Below are positions 44,201-58,193 of a DNA stretch of 64,000 nt, piece by piece; positions within the stretch are counted from its first letter, which is position 1; each line of letters begins with the position of its first letter. Origin of the DNA: Antennarius striatus (taxonomy: Eukaryota; Chordata; Actinopteri; Lophiiformes; Antennariidae); NCBI RefSeq assembly GCF_040054535.1, contig NC_090783.1, positions 342,501-406,500 of the forward strand, written 5' to 3'. A program made the translations under genes and the position numbers. A model generated the notes under the pieces. The model made no database searches, was not told the DNA's origin, and saw only the letters and a program-made list of their open reading frames with translations.

Positions 44201-45596
44201 CAGGCTCCGCCCAGGAACTGGGTCACTGCCATCAGTCTGATGGTCCACTGGGTAACGGCACAGCCAATCAGAGCCCAGAAAACAAGGACGCCAGCAGCGG
44301 GGGGGCCTCCTGCTGGGTCCAGAACCAGAGACTCTGGACTGGTTCTGTGCCTCAAACAGGTTCTGAGTGGGAAAGAGGACAATCAGGCGTCGCCATGGAA
44401 ACAGAATCAATCCAGGTTCTGGACCAGAACCTGATGACTCATCAGTCACATGATCAGGTGCTGGTTCAGTTCTGGGCCCAGGGAGCCAGGCGGTGGGTCA
44501 CATGACCTAGACATCTGAAGCCATATGGTGGAGAGGGTGGGGGGGTCACGTGATCCACCAGGACCAGATTAAGGGTCGCCTGCTGCTTCAGCGTCACGCC
44601 AGTCTGATCCGTCAGCGGCGGCTCCAGGACGCTGGCAGCGCCTGGAGGTCCGGTCCAGAACAGCCTGTTCATGGTCTCCATGGCAACAGTTACCAGGCAC
44701 CACGGCCGGTTCTGCCGGGACAATGGGATGGAGCGGGACGGTCCAGAGTCCACGCCCCCCATCCCTCACTGGAGACACGACTGATGGACGGCGCTAACCT
44801 GTAGCTAACGCTAGCACGTCTCACCTGAGAAACACCTGATGCTAACCTGTAGCTAACGCTAGCATGTGTCCCCTGAGAGACACCTGATGCTAACCTGTAG
44901 CTAATGCTAGCACATCTCACCTGCATCGAGTTATCAATGGAATAAGAATCAAACTTGATCGCCTCGTTATTATTACATTGGAGTCCTGGAACGATTATGG
45001 ATCAATTCTGGATCAAATTTGAACCAATTCCGGATTGATTCTGGGTCAATACCGGTTCAATTCTGGATCGAATCTGGATTGAGTTGGGATCAATTATGGT
45101 TCACATGTGAATAAATTCTGTATCAAATCCTGATCTACTCTGTATCGAGTCTGGATCAATTCTGGATCGATAAGAGTTGAATCTAAATCAATTCTGGATC
45201 AAATCTGAATCAATTATGGTTAGAGTCTGGATTGGTTCATGATTGATACAGGATGGATTCTGGACTGATTTTGCATTGACAAAAGATCAATTCCAGGTCA
45301 AATTTGGATCAAATCTGAATAATTTCTGTATCGAATCTATTTATTTATTGAGTCTGGATTAATACTGAATCGATGCTGTAACGAATCTGAATAGATTCTG
45401 GATCGAATCTGGATTGATTGACGACCATTCAACATCTTTCTAGAAAGTCTGATCGATAAAATGATTCCAAACTGATTGATAATCAGACTTCAGAGGACCG
45501 GTTAGTCGGTGCTGATCCACACAGACTCTGAGCCACATGTGAACACCCGAAACCGGTTTGAGCTCCGGTGGTCACGTGGTCTCTCACCGGCATCAT
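38256..45596 (-). CDS. tp53bp2: ASPP2, p53-binding protein 2
   Basis: Stimulates p53-dependent apoptosis and binds PP1, BCL2 and NF-kB p65. Nineteen exons: 45588-45596, 43370-43475, 43209-43298, 42773-42823, 42410-42474, 42192-42284, 42009-42120, 41744-41940, 41479-41643, 41212-41398, 40986-41084, 40816-40910, 40406-40730, 39769-40301, 39548-39688, 39303-39436, 39066-39232, 38797-38996, 38256-38297; 936 aa (human about 1130). The first coding exon is only Met-Met-Pro, as in human. A Ras-association-like N terminus ([15 protein letters not shown]) is followed by a long coiled coil ([39 protein letters not shown]), [51 protein letters not shown], ankyrin repeats ([26 protein letters not shown]) and an SH3 ([12 protein letters not shown] to GYVPRNLLG), ending QQRSLA. 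The proline-rich middle is shortened relative to mammals. Confidence 0.95.
38338..38720. other. AT-rich last intron of tp53bp2
   Basis: The intron 38298-38796 is mostly ATT/TTA-rich simple sequence. AATAAA near 38465 on the plus strand could end a long gtpbp2 transcript running past the last tp53bp2 exon; no nearer signal was seen for gtpbp2. Confidence 0.35.
42570..42655. repeat. 28-bp triplet repeat in tp53bp2 intron
   Basis: Three copies of agttcccataatgcatcact plus ctaaaaat. Confidence 0.9.
42955..43045. repeat. C-rich repeat in tp53bp2 intron
   Basis: Four copies of aaccccgcccccaccacacc or variants, followed by ATGCTAACAC/ATGCTATCAC decamers at about 43110-43190. Confidence 0.85.
44786..44912. 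repeat. 48-bp repeat with GCTAAC core in tp53bp2 intron 1
   Basis: Three copies containing gatgctaacctgtagctaac then GCTAGCA and a CTCACCTGAGA-like box. Confidence 0.9.
44990..45425. repeat. Diverged CTGGAT(C/T)AA repeat
   Basis: Old tandem array with consensus near ttctggatcaaatctgaatc, in tp53bp2 intron 1. Much more diverged than the other arrays, so older. Confidence 0.8.
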
Positions 45597-46787
45597 GTTT
45601 TCTTCCCGTCGCATCCGGACGCAGCGGAACCGTCAGACCCTCCTCCGGTGCGTCCGCAGCATCTCCGGTACCGGCGGCCGGTCCGACCTGTTGCAAACGC
45701 CCGGTGGGTGTGTCCGTCCGTCCTCCGTCCGAAACCACCGGAACCGGGAGGCGGCTGGGCGCGAGACGTCGGACCGGTTCCGGTGCAGCAGCAGACAGCC
45801 TCAGCCTCCCTGAGCCACAACCGGCGGTCCGCCGCTCCGGTCCGAGCACCGACCGGAGCCCGCAACGAGCGCCGCTACACTTCCGTCTGGTCTTTTCAAA
45901 TTAAAAGCGTCCGCTGATGTTCCCGATTTATTAACGTACAGTATGTTTATTCTGTTAACATAAATCAGCACCTCGTTAATCACCTGAGCTGACTGTGTGT
46001 GTTTATTTATAGATTTAAAGTGGTTTAACGGATGCATTTAACTTTGAAGAGAACAAGTTTCTGATGCATTACATTTTAACTTCCGCTGGAACCGGAAATG
46101 TATTTGTTTCCACACAAAATATAACAACGACCAAGGCTCCGCGGCGTCGGACGTGTCTCCTGACTGGACGGAAGACTTTCGGTAACCGTTTTAAGGTTTA
46201 CCGGATAAATCTGACAAACATTTGATCGATTCTTATGTCTCCAAACCGTGAGAGATCGTACTAATGCTTTTATTTTGAAACCGGAAACTCTTTCATCTGA
46301 CGGAAGTGGACCAGGAGAGGACGTAGGAACACGCGGGTAAAGGAGCTCCGTGGACCGGGACCTCCACACCGACCTGGAATCCGGTACGTGAACATTTACG
46401 TCACCGGAACGACGGTGGTCTCGCGCCCGTCCCCGAGGCGCGCGGCGGACACGTTAGCTGTTAGCATGCTAGCTGTTGTGAAGCTGCTTTGTTTCTAACA
46501 AAACACGTCACGTGGGCTGAGCTGTGCCTCACGAGCCCCACGGAAAACACGGATTCAGGTAAACGGGTAACACGTGCGGTCATGACGTCACCCCGGAAGT
46601 GTCTCGCTCAGGTATTCAGTTCGTTACTATGGAGACAACAAGACATCAGCTTTTAGTTCCTGTTTGGATCTTGTTGTTGCGTCGTGACGTCAGCAGGTGG
46701 CGGTGACGCGTCGTGTGACGTCATCACCGGACCAGAGACGCTCGTCTGGTTTTTAATGCGTGCTTTTATTTTCCACAGCTGTCTGAC
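45597..46787. promoter_or_regulatory. Divergent promoter of tp53bp2 and rrp36
   Basis: CpG-rich from 45597 to about 45900 (tp53bp2 side) and again at 46330-46460 (rrp36 side). CCGGAA ETS-type sites occur near 46093 and 46284 and a TCTCGCGC box near 46420. A noncoding rrp36 exon ends at 46383 (CCG|GTACGT), and the coding exon opens at 46779. Confidence 0.6.
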
Positions 46788-48016
46788 ATGAAGGGGAAAC
46801 AGAGGCGACAGCGGGGGGCGGAGCCAGATGTTGCGCCGAGCGGTGGCGGCGGCGAGGAGGAGGAGTCTGACTTGGAGAAGAACTCCGCCTTGCTCGCCGA
46901 GAGGGGAGGAGCTGAGGAGGAGGAACGGCAGAGCGGAGAGCAAGAGGAGGAATCAGACGCTGATGAAGTGGAGGAGGGGGGCGGAGCCAGTGCCTCACAT
47001 GACGACGACGATGATGATGAAGGTCCAGAGGACGGTGGCGGCGACAGCCAGGCGCCTTCAGAGCTGTCCCGCATGTCGTTTGAGGACATCCTGGAGCTGC
47101 AGCGCCGTGTGGGGACCAAAGCCTACAACCTGGTCGCCCACGGCAACCACAGGGGCGGGGCCACGAGGGCCAGGAAGCGTCTGAACAAGAACCGCCCCCT
47201 GGAGGTGTCAGCCAAAAAGCCGGTTCCGTTCCTGCGTCAAGTGGTCGCCGTCAAGAAACCCGTGAGTCCAGATCGCCCTCTGATCTGACCCCGCCCCCTC
47301 CCGACGCCTCCACCAATCACGTGTCTTCTCTCCTCAGGCGTGTCGGGATCCGCGCTTCGACGACCTGTCCGGAGAATTCAGCGCCGACATCTTCGAGAAG
47401 ACCTACGGGTTCGTCAGCGACATCCGGCAGAAGGAGAAAGAGGTGACGCCCCCTCATCGGAGCCCCGCCCCCTTCAGAGCCCCGCCCCCTTCTAACGCGT
47501 TCGCCGTGTCCCCACAGGTGGTCCAGAAGCAGCTGAAGAAGACGAAGAGGAACGGCAAGAGGAAGGAGAAGCTGCAGCTGCTCCTGAAGAGGATGGTGAG
47601 TCCCGCGCAGAGCCCCGCCTCTCCGGAGGCCCCGCCCCATCGCTGGCGCTCACGGGCGTGTCATGTGACCTTTGTAGGAGGACCAGGACCGAGAGAGGAA
47701 GAGGAGGGAGCAGCAGAGGGAGAGAGAGCTGCAGTTCAAGAGGCAGCAGAGAGAACGAGCCAATCAGGGAGCCCGACCGTTCTTCCTCAAGAAGTGTAAG
47801 CACCGCCTCCACGCCTGTTTAATGTCGCCTGATTGGACGACAGTCGAATTAACGCTCCTTTCTATTTGTCACGCAGCCGAGAAGAAGAAGCTGCAGCTGG
47901 CAGAGAAATACGAGCAGCTGAAGACGAGCGGGAAGCTGGAGCGCTTCCTGAGCAGGAAGAGGAAGAGGAACGCCGCCAAGGACCGCAGGAAGCTGCCGGG
48001 GAAGACGGCGCCGTGA
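46788..48016 (+). CDS. rrp36: rRNA processing protein 36
   Basis: Nucleolar factor needed for early pre-18S rRNA cleavage. Coding exons: 46788-47261, 47338-47442, 47518-47595, 47678-47795, 47877-48016; 304 aa (human 259). An acidic N terminus rich in Glu and Asp is followed by the family core MSFEDILELQRRVGTKAYN, KKPVPFLRQVV, RDPRFDDLSGEFSADIFEKT and YGFVSDIRQKEKE, a charged coiled coil and the C-terminal RFLSRKRKRNAAKDRRKLPG. Matches RRP36 throughout. The ATG is the first in an exon preceded by a noncoding exon. Tail-to-tail with tbce. Confidence 0.95.
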
Positions 48017-48184
48017 GGCGTTCAAGGACCCCAAACGGCTCTGATGCGTTCACTGCTGCTCGGCCACCGTCACGCCTCCAGCAGGACCGTCTGGTTCACG
48101 TCTGAACGTCACGTCATGGATTTATCAGAGAGCAGCTGACATGACCGACGGCGGATGGTCCCTGAACGCATCGCCAGCCTCACC

Positions 48185-48558
48185 TGAAGGACGAGTTCTA
48201 CCCGTAGGACTAATGGTTCTACATGTAGGACTAATGGATTTGTAGTTTTATAGTCCTACCCGTAGTAATAGTGGTTCTGTAGTCCTACCTGTAGGACTAT
48301 TGGCTTTGTAGTCCAACCTGTAGGACTATTGGTTTTGTGGTCCTACCTGTAGGACTATTGGTTTTGTGGTCCTACCTGTAGGACTATTGGTTTTGTGGTC
48401 CCACCTGTAGGACTATTGGTTTTGTGGTCCCACCTGTAGGGCTATTGGTTTTGTGGTCCCACCTGTAGGACTATTGGTTTTGTGGTCCTACCTGTAGGGC
48501 TATTGGTTTTGTGGTCCTACCTGTAGGGCTATTGGTTTTGTGGTCCCACCTGTAGGAC
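48185..48558. repeat. Hairpin-forming minisatellite in rrp36 3' UTR
   Basis: About 11 units of 32-33 bp. Each contains GTCCTACCTGTAGGAC, a self-complementary 16-mer, and then TATTGGTTTTGTG. It lies between the rrp36 stop and its poly(A) signal, so it should be transcribed. Confidence 0.95.
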
Positions 48559-48588
48559 TACATGTGTCTTTTAAACCGTCTCCAGGAC

Positions 48589-48594
48589 AATAAA
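48589..48594 (+). terminator. poly(A) signal of rrp36
   Basis: AATAAA 573 bases after the stop, just past the hairpin array. Confidence 0.7.
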
Positions 48595-48745
48595 GAGGAC
48601 GTGAAGCGGCTCTGACTCCTCATTGGTGCATCTGGATCTGGCAGCTTCACCCCGTCTGGTTCTGATGACAAGCTAACTTTAACTGAACACATTACCCAGA
48701 ATCCTTTGTGGCAACAGCTTCTGACTAAACAGCTGTTTTGGTGGT

Positions 48746-48751
48746 TTTATT
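48746..48751 (-). terminator. Possible poly(A) signal of tbce
   Basis: TTTATT on the plus strand, AATAAA on the minus strand, 476 bases after the tbce stop. The stretch 48752-49226 holds no other coding sequence. Confidence 0.45.
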
Positions 48752-49226
48752 GGTATATATAACAGACTTCACACCTTCATCTCATTTGCAGCAGCATCAC
48801 ATCTGAAACACGGGCCTGACGGGCGGACGCCGTTCAGCCCGTGAAGCTCCTGTCATTACAACACGTCCAGTCGCACATCAAACCTTTCTACACGTTCAGA
48901 GTTCTGACAGACGCTCCTTTCCTCCATGACGTCGAGCAGCGGTGTGAACTTCCCTTCAAACTGGGAGGCCCCTCCTTAAGTTGTGTAGACGATCCCGTCT
49001 AGACGGTCCTCCATGCTTCTGTTCTCCTTGTGTTCACATCAGAGCTTTACATTCAGGAGACCCAACACCAAACTCTTCTTTCTGGGTCACGTCCTACAGC
49101 TCCTACGGTGTCAAACAGGCAGTGGAGCCACCAGCTGCTTCTGTCGGGGTCCTCTATCCAGCTGGAGTCCTGGACCGGGTCCGGACCTGGACCGGGTCCG
49201 GACCAGAACCTGGTCTCTGGACCAGG

Positions 49227-52200
49227 TCAGGACCAGCGCACCAGAACCTGGTCGCCGTCGGCGACGGAGAAGAACTGAAGAGGCTTCAGGTCGTTGTCGA
49301 TCTCGTACTCCATCCCCACCTTCTGCAGAGAGAGTAGGAAGTGTGTAGGACTAACCCGTAGGGTGTGTGTAGGACTGTAACCCGTAGGGTGTGTAGGACT
49401 CTAACCCGTAGGGTGTGTAGGACTCTAACCCGTAGGGTGTGTAGGACTCTAACCCGTAGGGTGTGTAGGACTCTAACCCGTAGGGTGTGTGTAGGACTCT
49501 AACCCGTAGGGTGTGTAGGACTCTAACCCGTAGGGTGTGTAGGACTCTAACCCGTAGGGTGTGTGTAGGACTCTAACCCGTAGGGTGTGTAGGACTCTAA
49601 CCCGTAGGGTGTGTAGGACTCTAACCCGTAGGGTGTGTAGGACTCTAACCCGTAGGGTGTGTGTAGGACTCTAACCCGTAGGGTGTGTAGGACTCTAACC
49701 CGTAGGGTGTGTGTAGGACTGTAACCCGTAGGGTGCGTAGGATGCTAGCTAACGCAGTAGGACGTCTGACCTGCGGTGTGATGTAGCTGAGCCTCAGGTC
49801 TGCGGTGTGAACCTTCAGCAGTCGGCGTAGGAGCGCCTTCACCTTCAGGACCTGCATGGAGCCTGGAGAACCAATCAGAACCCATCAGAGCAGAACAGAG
49901 CCAATCAGAACAGAGCCTACGGGTTCAGCCCTACCAGACCTACACACAACTCTCTGTCCTACCTGGAAGTTTTTTGTCAAAGGACTTCCTGTCAGGGTCG
50001 TCCGGAAACTTGAATGTGATCTCTGTGGGACACGGGGACAAGAACACGTCATTGGTTGGTTCCTGTGAGCATCAGCCAATCACAGAGCACACAGCACAGA
50101 GAGGCGGGACTTACGCAGCAGCTGGTTCCTCAGGATGAACGGCTTCCTTTGGCCTATCTCTGGATCGCCGTGCTCTGGAAGACACGCGATAGGTCACACA
50201 CTGAGGCCACATGCCCCGCCCCCCGTTCTGATTGGCTGATTCATTAAACATTTTATTTATAGTGTTTGTTGCTTGTCAGTAACTGAATGAACAGCTGCTG
50301 TGGGTGTGGCTTGTTGTGGGCGTGGCTTACTGTCGATGAGGCTCAGGTATCGGGGGTGCTGACAGATGAACTGGCTGCTGGGCTGACCCCCCCCACCTGC
50401 CTTTAGCCACTCCTCCCTAAACATCTTGATGTAGTCGAACTCCGCCCCATTCCGCTCCTTAACGCTGATCTGAGGGAAACCATGGCAACAGGTCAGCGCG
50501 TGCGCGCACACACAGACACACACACACACACACACACACATCGACCCCGTCCAAAGCCTCCAGGTGGCCCAGCTTGGCGATGACCAGCTGGCGGGCGGTG
50601 CTGGCGAACCCGTCGCTGGTCACCAGACGGTTCCTGCGACACGTCAGCTTCACCAGACCGGACAGCTTGGCCAACTCGTCCACCGCACGCCACTGGGGGG
50701 GGGTTAGAACCACCAGGGGTCAGCTGGTCCAGAACCGATCGCTCCAGTCAGAACATCAGCTGATCGATCGATCAATCACTGACCTCACTGATGACGTTGT
50801 CGTCAAGATGGAGCGTCGTCAACGCCGGGAACGAGGAGGTGTGACCCCCTGTGGAGAGCAGAGGCGTTACAACATGTTCATAAAGGGTTATAACACATTC
50901 ACAATGGGTCATAACGCATTCATAAGGGTTATACCACATTTGTAAGGCGTTGTAACATTTCATAAGTATTATAATGTATTCATAACACATTCAGAAGGTG
51001 TTATAAAACTTCATAAGATAGTTTAACGCATTCATGAGGCAAAACATCAATCACTCAGTCAGGCTCATGCTTCAACACACACACACACTCACGCCACACC
51101 CACTACCTCAAGTGAAAACACAGGAAGTAGATCCTTGCCTCTACATCCCGGCCCCTAATTATTATAACATAATAATTACTTAACAGAACATAAACATCAA
51201 ACGATAGCCACAGCATCCATTTGCGTCCAATAAGCAGCCAAAACGATCATCAGCTGTGTCCAAGCAGGTATGAACCTCACAGCATGGATGAAATGAGTTC
51301 TACTTATCTTTGCTGTGCTTTTCACTCGGATTTACTCACGTTCACCATCGAACATGGGTGAGCTGTCCACAGCGCATGAATCCAGTAGAGAATCACAGCA
51401 AAGACAAGTAGAACTCATTTCACACACTCAAAAGGTGTTAAAACACTTCATGTGTTTTAAAACATTCACAAAATAACGTGTTATAACACATTCACAAGTC
51501 GTTATAACATTTCATAAAGTGTTATGATATATTCATAACGCATTCAAAAGGTATTACAACACTTAATAGGGTAAAAACATTCACAAGGTAATGTGTTATA
51601 ATGTAATGTAATGTATTATAACACATTCATAATGCATTATAACACATTAATGAAGTATTAGAACACATTCATGAGGTGCCAGTCTTGAACTCTTTCGGGC
51701 TCTCTCATTGGTCAGAAGGCTTACCAGGGGCGGCGTCCTCAAAGCGGAGCTCAGACAATCCGGTCTGGGACAAGTTCAGCATCTCCAGCCTGCAGCCAAT
51801 CAGAACACAGCTGGTGTCAGGAGCACAAACACCTGTTGTCTGGTGTGCTAACAGCTAACAGAACCAGAGCCGGTCCAGTTGTGATTGGGTACCGGTGGAG
51901 GGGGCGTGGCCTCACCTGGGCAGGGCGGCGATGCTGATCACGCTGTCCTGCAGCAGGGGGTTCCCTGCCAGACTGAGCTGCTGCAGCGCCTGCAGGACCT
52001 CCTCAGGCCTGCAAACAACCAATCAGAGTGAGTGTCCAGGACGCTCAGACAGGAACAGGAAGTAGAAACAGGAACAGAAAGTACAATCATCAGCCCCACC
52101 TCTGCAGCTCCCTGATGGCGTTCCCTTCAACACCGAGAACCTCCAGCTGCGGCCACAAGGGGGCGACCTCCAGGATCTGCACACAGACACACCGGTAAAG

Positions 52201-52402
52201 GTTCGCTCCTGGGACTCCGCCCACCTTCAGACACAGATAGTGTACACAGATCTCCATGGCAACACAGACACCTCACCTGTGCCCAGGTGAGGTCGCAGTT
52301 GTTGAGGTGGAGGGTCCTGAGGCGGGGGAAGGAGTGGAGGTGGGGGGAGAGGTCAGAGGGCAACGCCAGCCTGTTGGAGCTGAAAGCAGAGGAGATGAAG
52401 GT

Positions 52403-52470
<68 letters not shown>

Positions 52471-52606
52471 GAGGTCCAGCTGACTCAGCTGCTCCAGCTG
52501 CTGGCTGATGGTCGCCACGTCGTCCCAGCAGGACAGCAGCGTCCAGCTGAGGCTCAGCGTGGTCACGTCTGGTGGCCGCCGTCAAGGAGCCACTGAGCAC
52601 GCTCAG

Positions 52607-52653
<47 letters not shown>

Positions 52654-53467
52654 CTAGGATACTTGGAGTGGTCTTCCTGACGGCGCCGGCGGCTCCGGGT
52701 CCGTTGACGTCGGATCGGTTCAGCGCCACAGAGGTCCACCGGTCCAGACTGGGGACAGACAGGAAGGTCACATGACGCACGACTCAGCATGTCAATCCAC
52801 CAATCACAGCACAGAGAACCAACAGGGAGGGCCGCGTCCTCCTTTGTCACCATGGTTACACAGGAAACACGCTGCTTCACAGCTGCTAGCTGCTAACGCT
52901 GTGAACCTCGTTCCCATGGCAACGCTGTCACGTGTCACACCTGATGTCCTTGAGTTTGCCCCACTGGGTGTCGACGGCGTGTCCGTCTCGCCGCACCTGG
53001 GTGGAGTCCATCCGGTAGGTCTCCTGCACCACGGAGGGGTAGTCGCGCCCGAAGCTGACGGCCGCCGGGCGGAGGAAGGAGCCGCCCGTCGGGTGTCTGC
53101 GGGACAGAACAGCCCTAAGGCGGCGCCGGTGGGGAGCAGCGAGGAACAGGAGGCGGGGCTGACACTTACCTGCAGGTGAAGAAGCGCACGCCGTCATGGC
53201 TGCCGTCGTGTTTGCCCCGCCCCGGGTGGTCCCACTCCACGCCCAACCACAGCCCTGAACCAGAGCAGCAGTGTTAGCTCCACTTCCTGTTAGCGCTGAG
53301 CTAAAAGCGTTAGCTTCCAGCGCCTGGCTCCAGATCCGGGCTCACCCTGGTGGGGGCTCACCTTGCGTGGGGGGCACCGGGCCCACGTAGCGCACCGTGG
53401 CCCGCTCCCCCCTGCAGGACACCCGCCTGCCCACCGCGCCCGGGGGCACCTCCGGCTCCGCTGCCAT
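49227..53467 (-). CDS. tbce: Tubulin-folding cofactor E
   Basis: Chaperone that acts with TBCD and TBCC to assemble alpha/beta-tubulin. Coding exons: 53362-53467, 53170-53254, 52941-53096, about 52648-52748, 52469-52568, 52277-52379, 52100-52176, 51916-52008, 51725-51789, 50784-50848, 50540-50692, 50331-50469, 50115-50174, 49963-50022, 49771-49862, 49227-49322; 516 aa (human 527). CAP-Gly domain ([20 protein letters not shown] to [10 protein letters not shown]), leucine-rich repeats ([41 protein letters not shown]) and a C-terminal ubiquitin-like domain ([41 protein letters not shown]). Three donors fall in or next to TG repeats; the donor of the 52748 exon is chosen by phase only. A noncoding first exon ends at 53874. 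Confidence 0.94.
49340..49735. repeat. 23-bp minisatellite beside last tbce exon
   Basis: About 17 copies of a 23-25 bp unit with ggactctaacccgtagggtg, in the last tbce intron, ending close to the acceptor of exon 49227-49322. Confidence 0.95.
50518..50539. repeat. CA repeat that forms a tbce donor
   Basis: On the coding strand the exon ends GTCGAT and continues GTGTGTGT, so the repeat itself is the 5' splice site. Confidence 0.9.
50870..51045. repeat. TTATAACACATTCA family, block 1
   Basis: Diverged tandem copies of ataacacattcataaggtgtt in a tbce intron. A second block runs from 51420 to 51680 and a third, shorter one from 54025 to 54115. Confidence 0.8.
51289..51422. mobile_element. 134-bp foldback element
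   Basis: Arms 51289-51317 and 51394-51422 are 29-bp inverted repeats with one mismatch (TGAAATGAGTTCTACTT at the ends). The interior continues as an imperfect palindrome (GGATT/AATCC, CTCAC/GTGAG, GTTC/GAAC). It sits between two blocks of the TTATAACACATTCA repeat. Could be a foldback MITE; no clear target-site duplication seen. Confidence 0.6.
51420..51680. repeat. TTATAACACATTCA family, block 2
   Basis: Same degenerate unit as block 1, resuming directly after the foldback element. Confidence 0.8.
52408..52468. repeat. CA repeat that forms a tbce donor
   Basis: On the coding strand exon 52469-52568 ends CTCAG and continues GTGTGTGT. Confidence 0.9.
52609..52651. repeat. CA repeat next to a third tbce donor
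   Basis: Exon up to 52748 runs ATCCTAGTT then (TG)n. Phase requires a donor inside the repeat. Confidence 0.85.
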
Positions 53468-54359
53468 CGGAGCCTCCTGCTGGGGAGGAGACATCACGGT
53501 TGTCATGACGACCGACGTGTAGTAGAGACTAACGCTGAACTAGTGATCACGTGATCTGGTCATGTGATGATGATGATGATGGTGTTCAGGAGGCCGGATC
53601 TTCTACAGACTGTCAGTAGAAACGTGTTAAATGTCGTGATGATCACTTATTTATGTAAATAATTTGTTTATAACGGCTGATAAATAATTTAATAATAAAA
53701 TGAATAAATAAATCAAAGGGTCTTCTGACCGGAGCACCGCCCGGGATAACGTCCCCTAAACGGACCCGACGGGGTCGCGTCCGTGTCGGTTTATAAACTC
53801 TTAAGTTTTATAAATATATTTTCTACTGAATTAACCGTCAGAACCCGTTCAAACCGACAGGAAGAGGTTTTACCGTCTCTCGGTGCCGTACTGTCGGTCC
53901 TCAGGTGTTAGCTCTCAGCTAGCTTCCCGCTAATGACGATGAGCGACGGACCGGAACGGACACATTAGGGAGCTGCACCAACTTCATTTCGATAAATAGA
54001 ATTCAATACAGCGCGAAATCCCTGTTCACACAACATTTATAAGGTATTATAACCAATCATTGTGTATTATAACACATTTGTAATGTATTTAATGTATTAT
54101 TAAACATTCAGAAGGTAAACACGGTTGTCTTTAAGTTACGTCACGTGAGAGAAAAGAGCGGAACCATTCTTCGTTGTGACCCAACCCGAGTCGGACTTAT
54201 TTCACAGGAGGACAACCGTGTTGGGGATTGAAAACGTGTGAATCAGTTTCAGACGCCGAACGTGAACGCACCGACGTTACCGTGGAAACGTTCACGGAGG
54301 ACGAAACACAAAGGAGAGAGTTCCGGTGTTCGAGTGACGCCGGAAGTACCGTAGATAGG
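53468..54359. promoter_or_regulatory. Divergent promoter of tbce and rbm34
   Basis: The tbce noncoding exon lies above 53874, with CpG-rich sequence at 53730-53990. On the rbm34 side GCCGGAAGTACC, an ETS-type site, lies 15-25 bases before the ATG. The middle (54025-54115) is a TTATAAC-type repeat block. Confidence 0.55.
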
Positions 54360-57765
<3,406 letters not shown>

Positions 57766-57862
57766 TCAATTTGCTGATCGATCAATACACCGACCGCTCG
57801 GGGGGGTCGTCTCCTAAATGTACCGATTATCACGATGTAAAAGTGTTGTTTTCTTTGTTGTC

Positions 57863-57868
57863 AATAAA
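57863..57868 (+). terminator. poly(A) signal of rbm34
   Basis: AATAAA 97 bases after the stop. Confidence 0.75.
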
Positions 57869-57983
57869 GTTCCTTCCGATTTGTTTATGGTGGTCGTTTA
57901 TTGAATCTGTTAGCGTTAGCCGCATTAGCCTACAGGAACCCAGCTGAAACAGACGAGACGACTTCCTGTTTGGATTGGGGGGG

Positions 57984-57989
57984 TTTATT
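57984..57989 (-). terminator. poly(A) signal of tomm20
   Basis: TTTATT on the plus strand, AATAAA on the minus strand, 205 bases after the tomm20 stop and 116 bases from the opposing rbm34 signal. Confidence 0.7.
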
Positions 57990-58193
57990 TCTTCCTCCTT
58001 CACATGAAAACAAAATAAATACCGACGCGTGTGAGAGCGATGCCACGCCCCCTGGGGGGAGGAGCCTACGCTCGTTCCACACCCGACGGGCGGGACGCGA
58101 TGCGCTGCACACCCCCGCAAACAGACGGCTGTGGTGGACGACCCGGAACAGGAAGTTCCTCTCGGGGGGGCGGAGCGGAGGGGGCGTGTCCTG

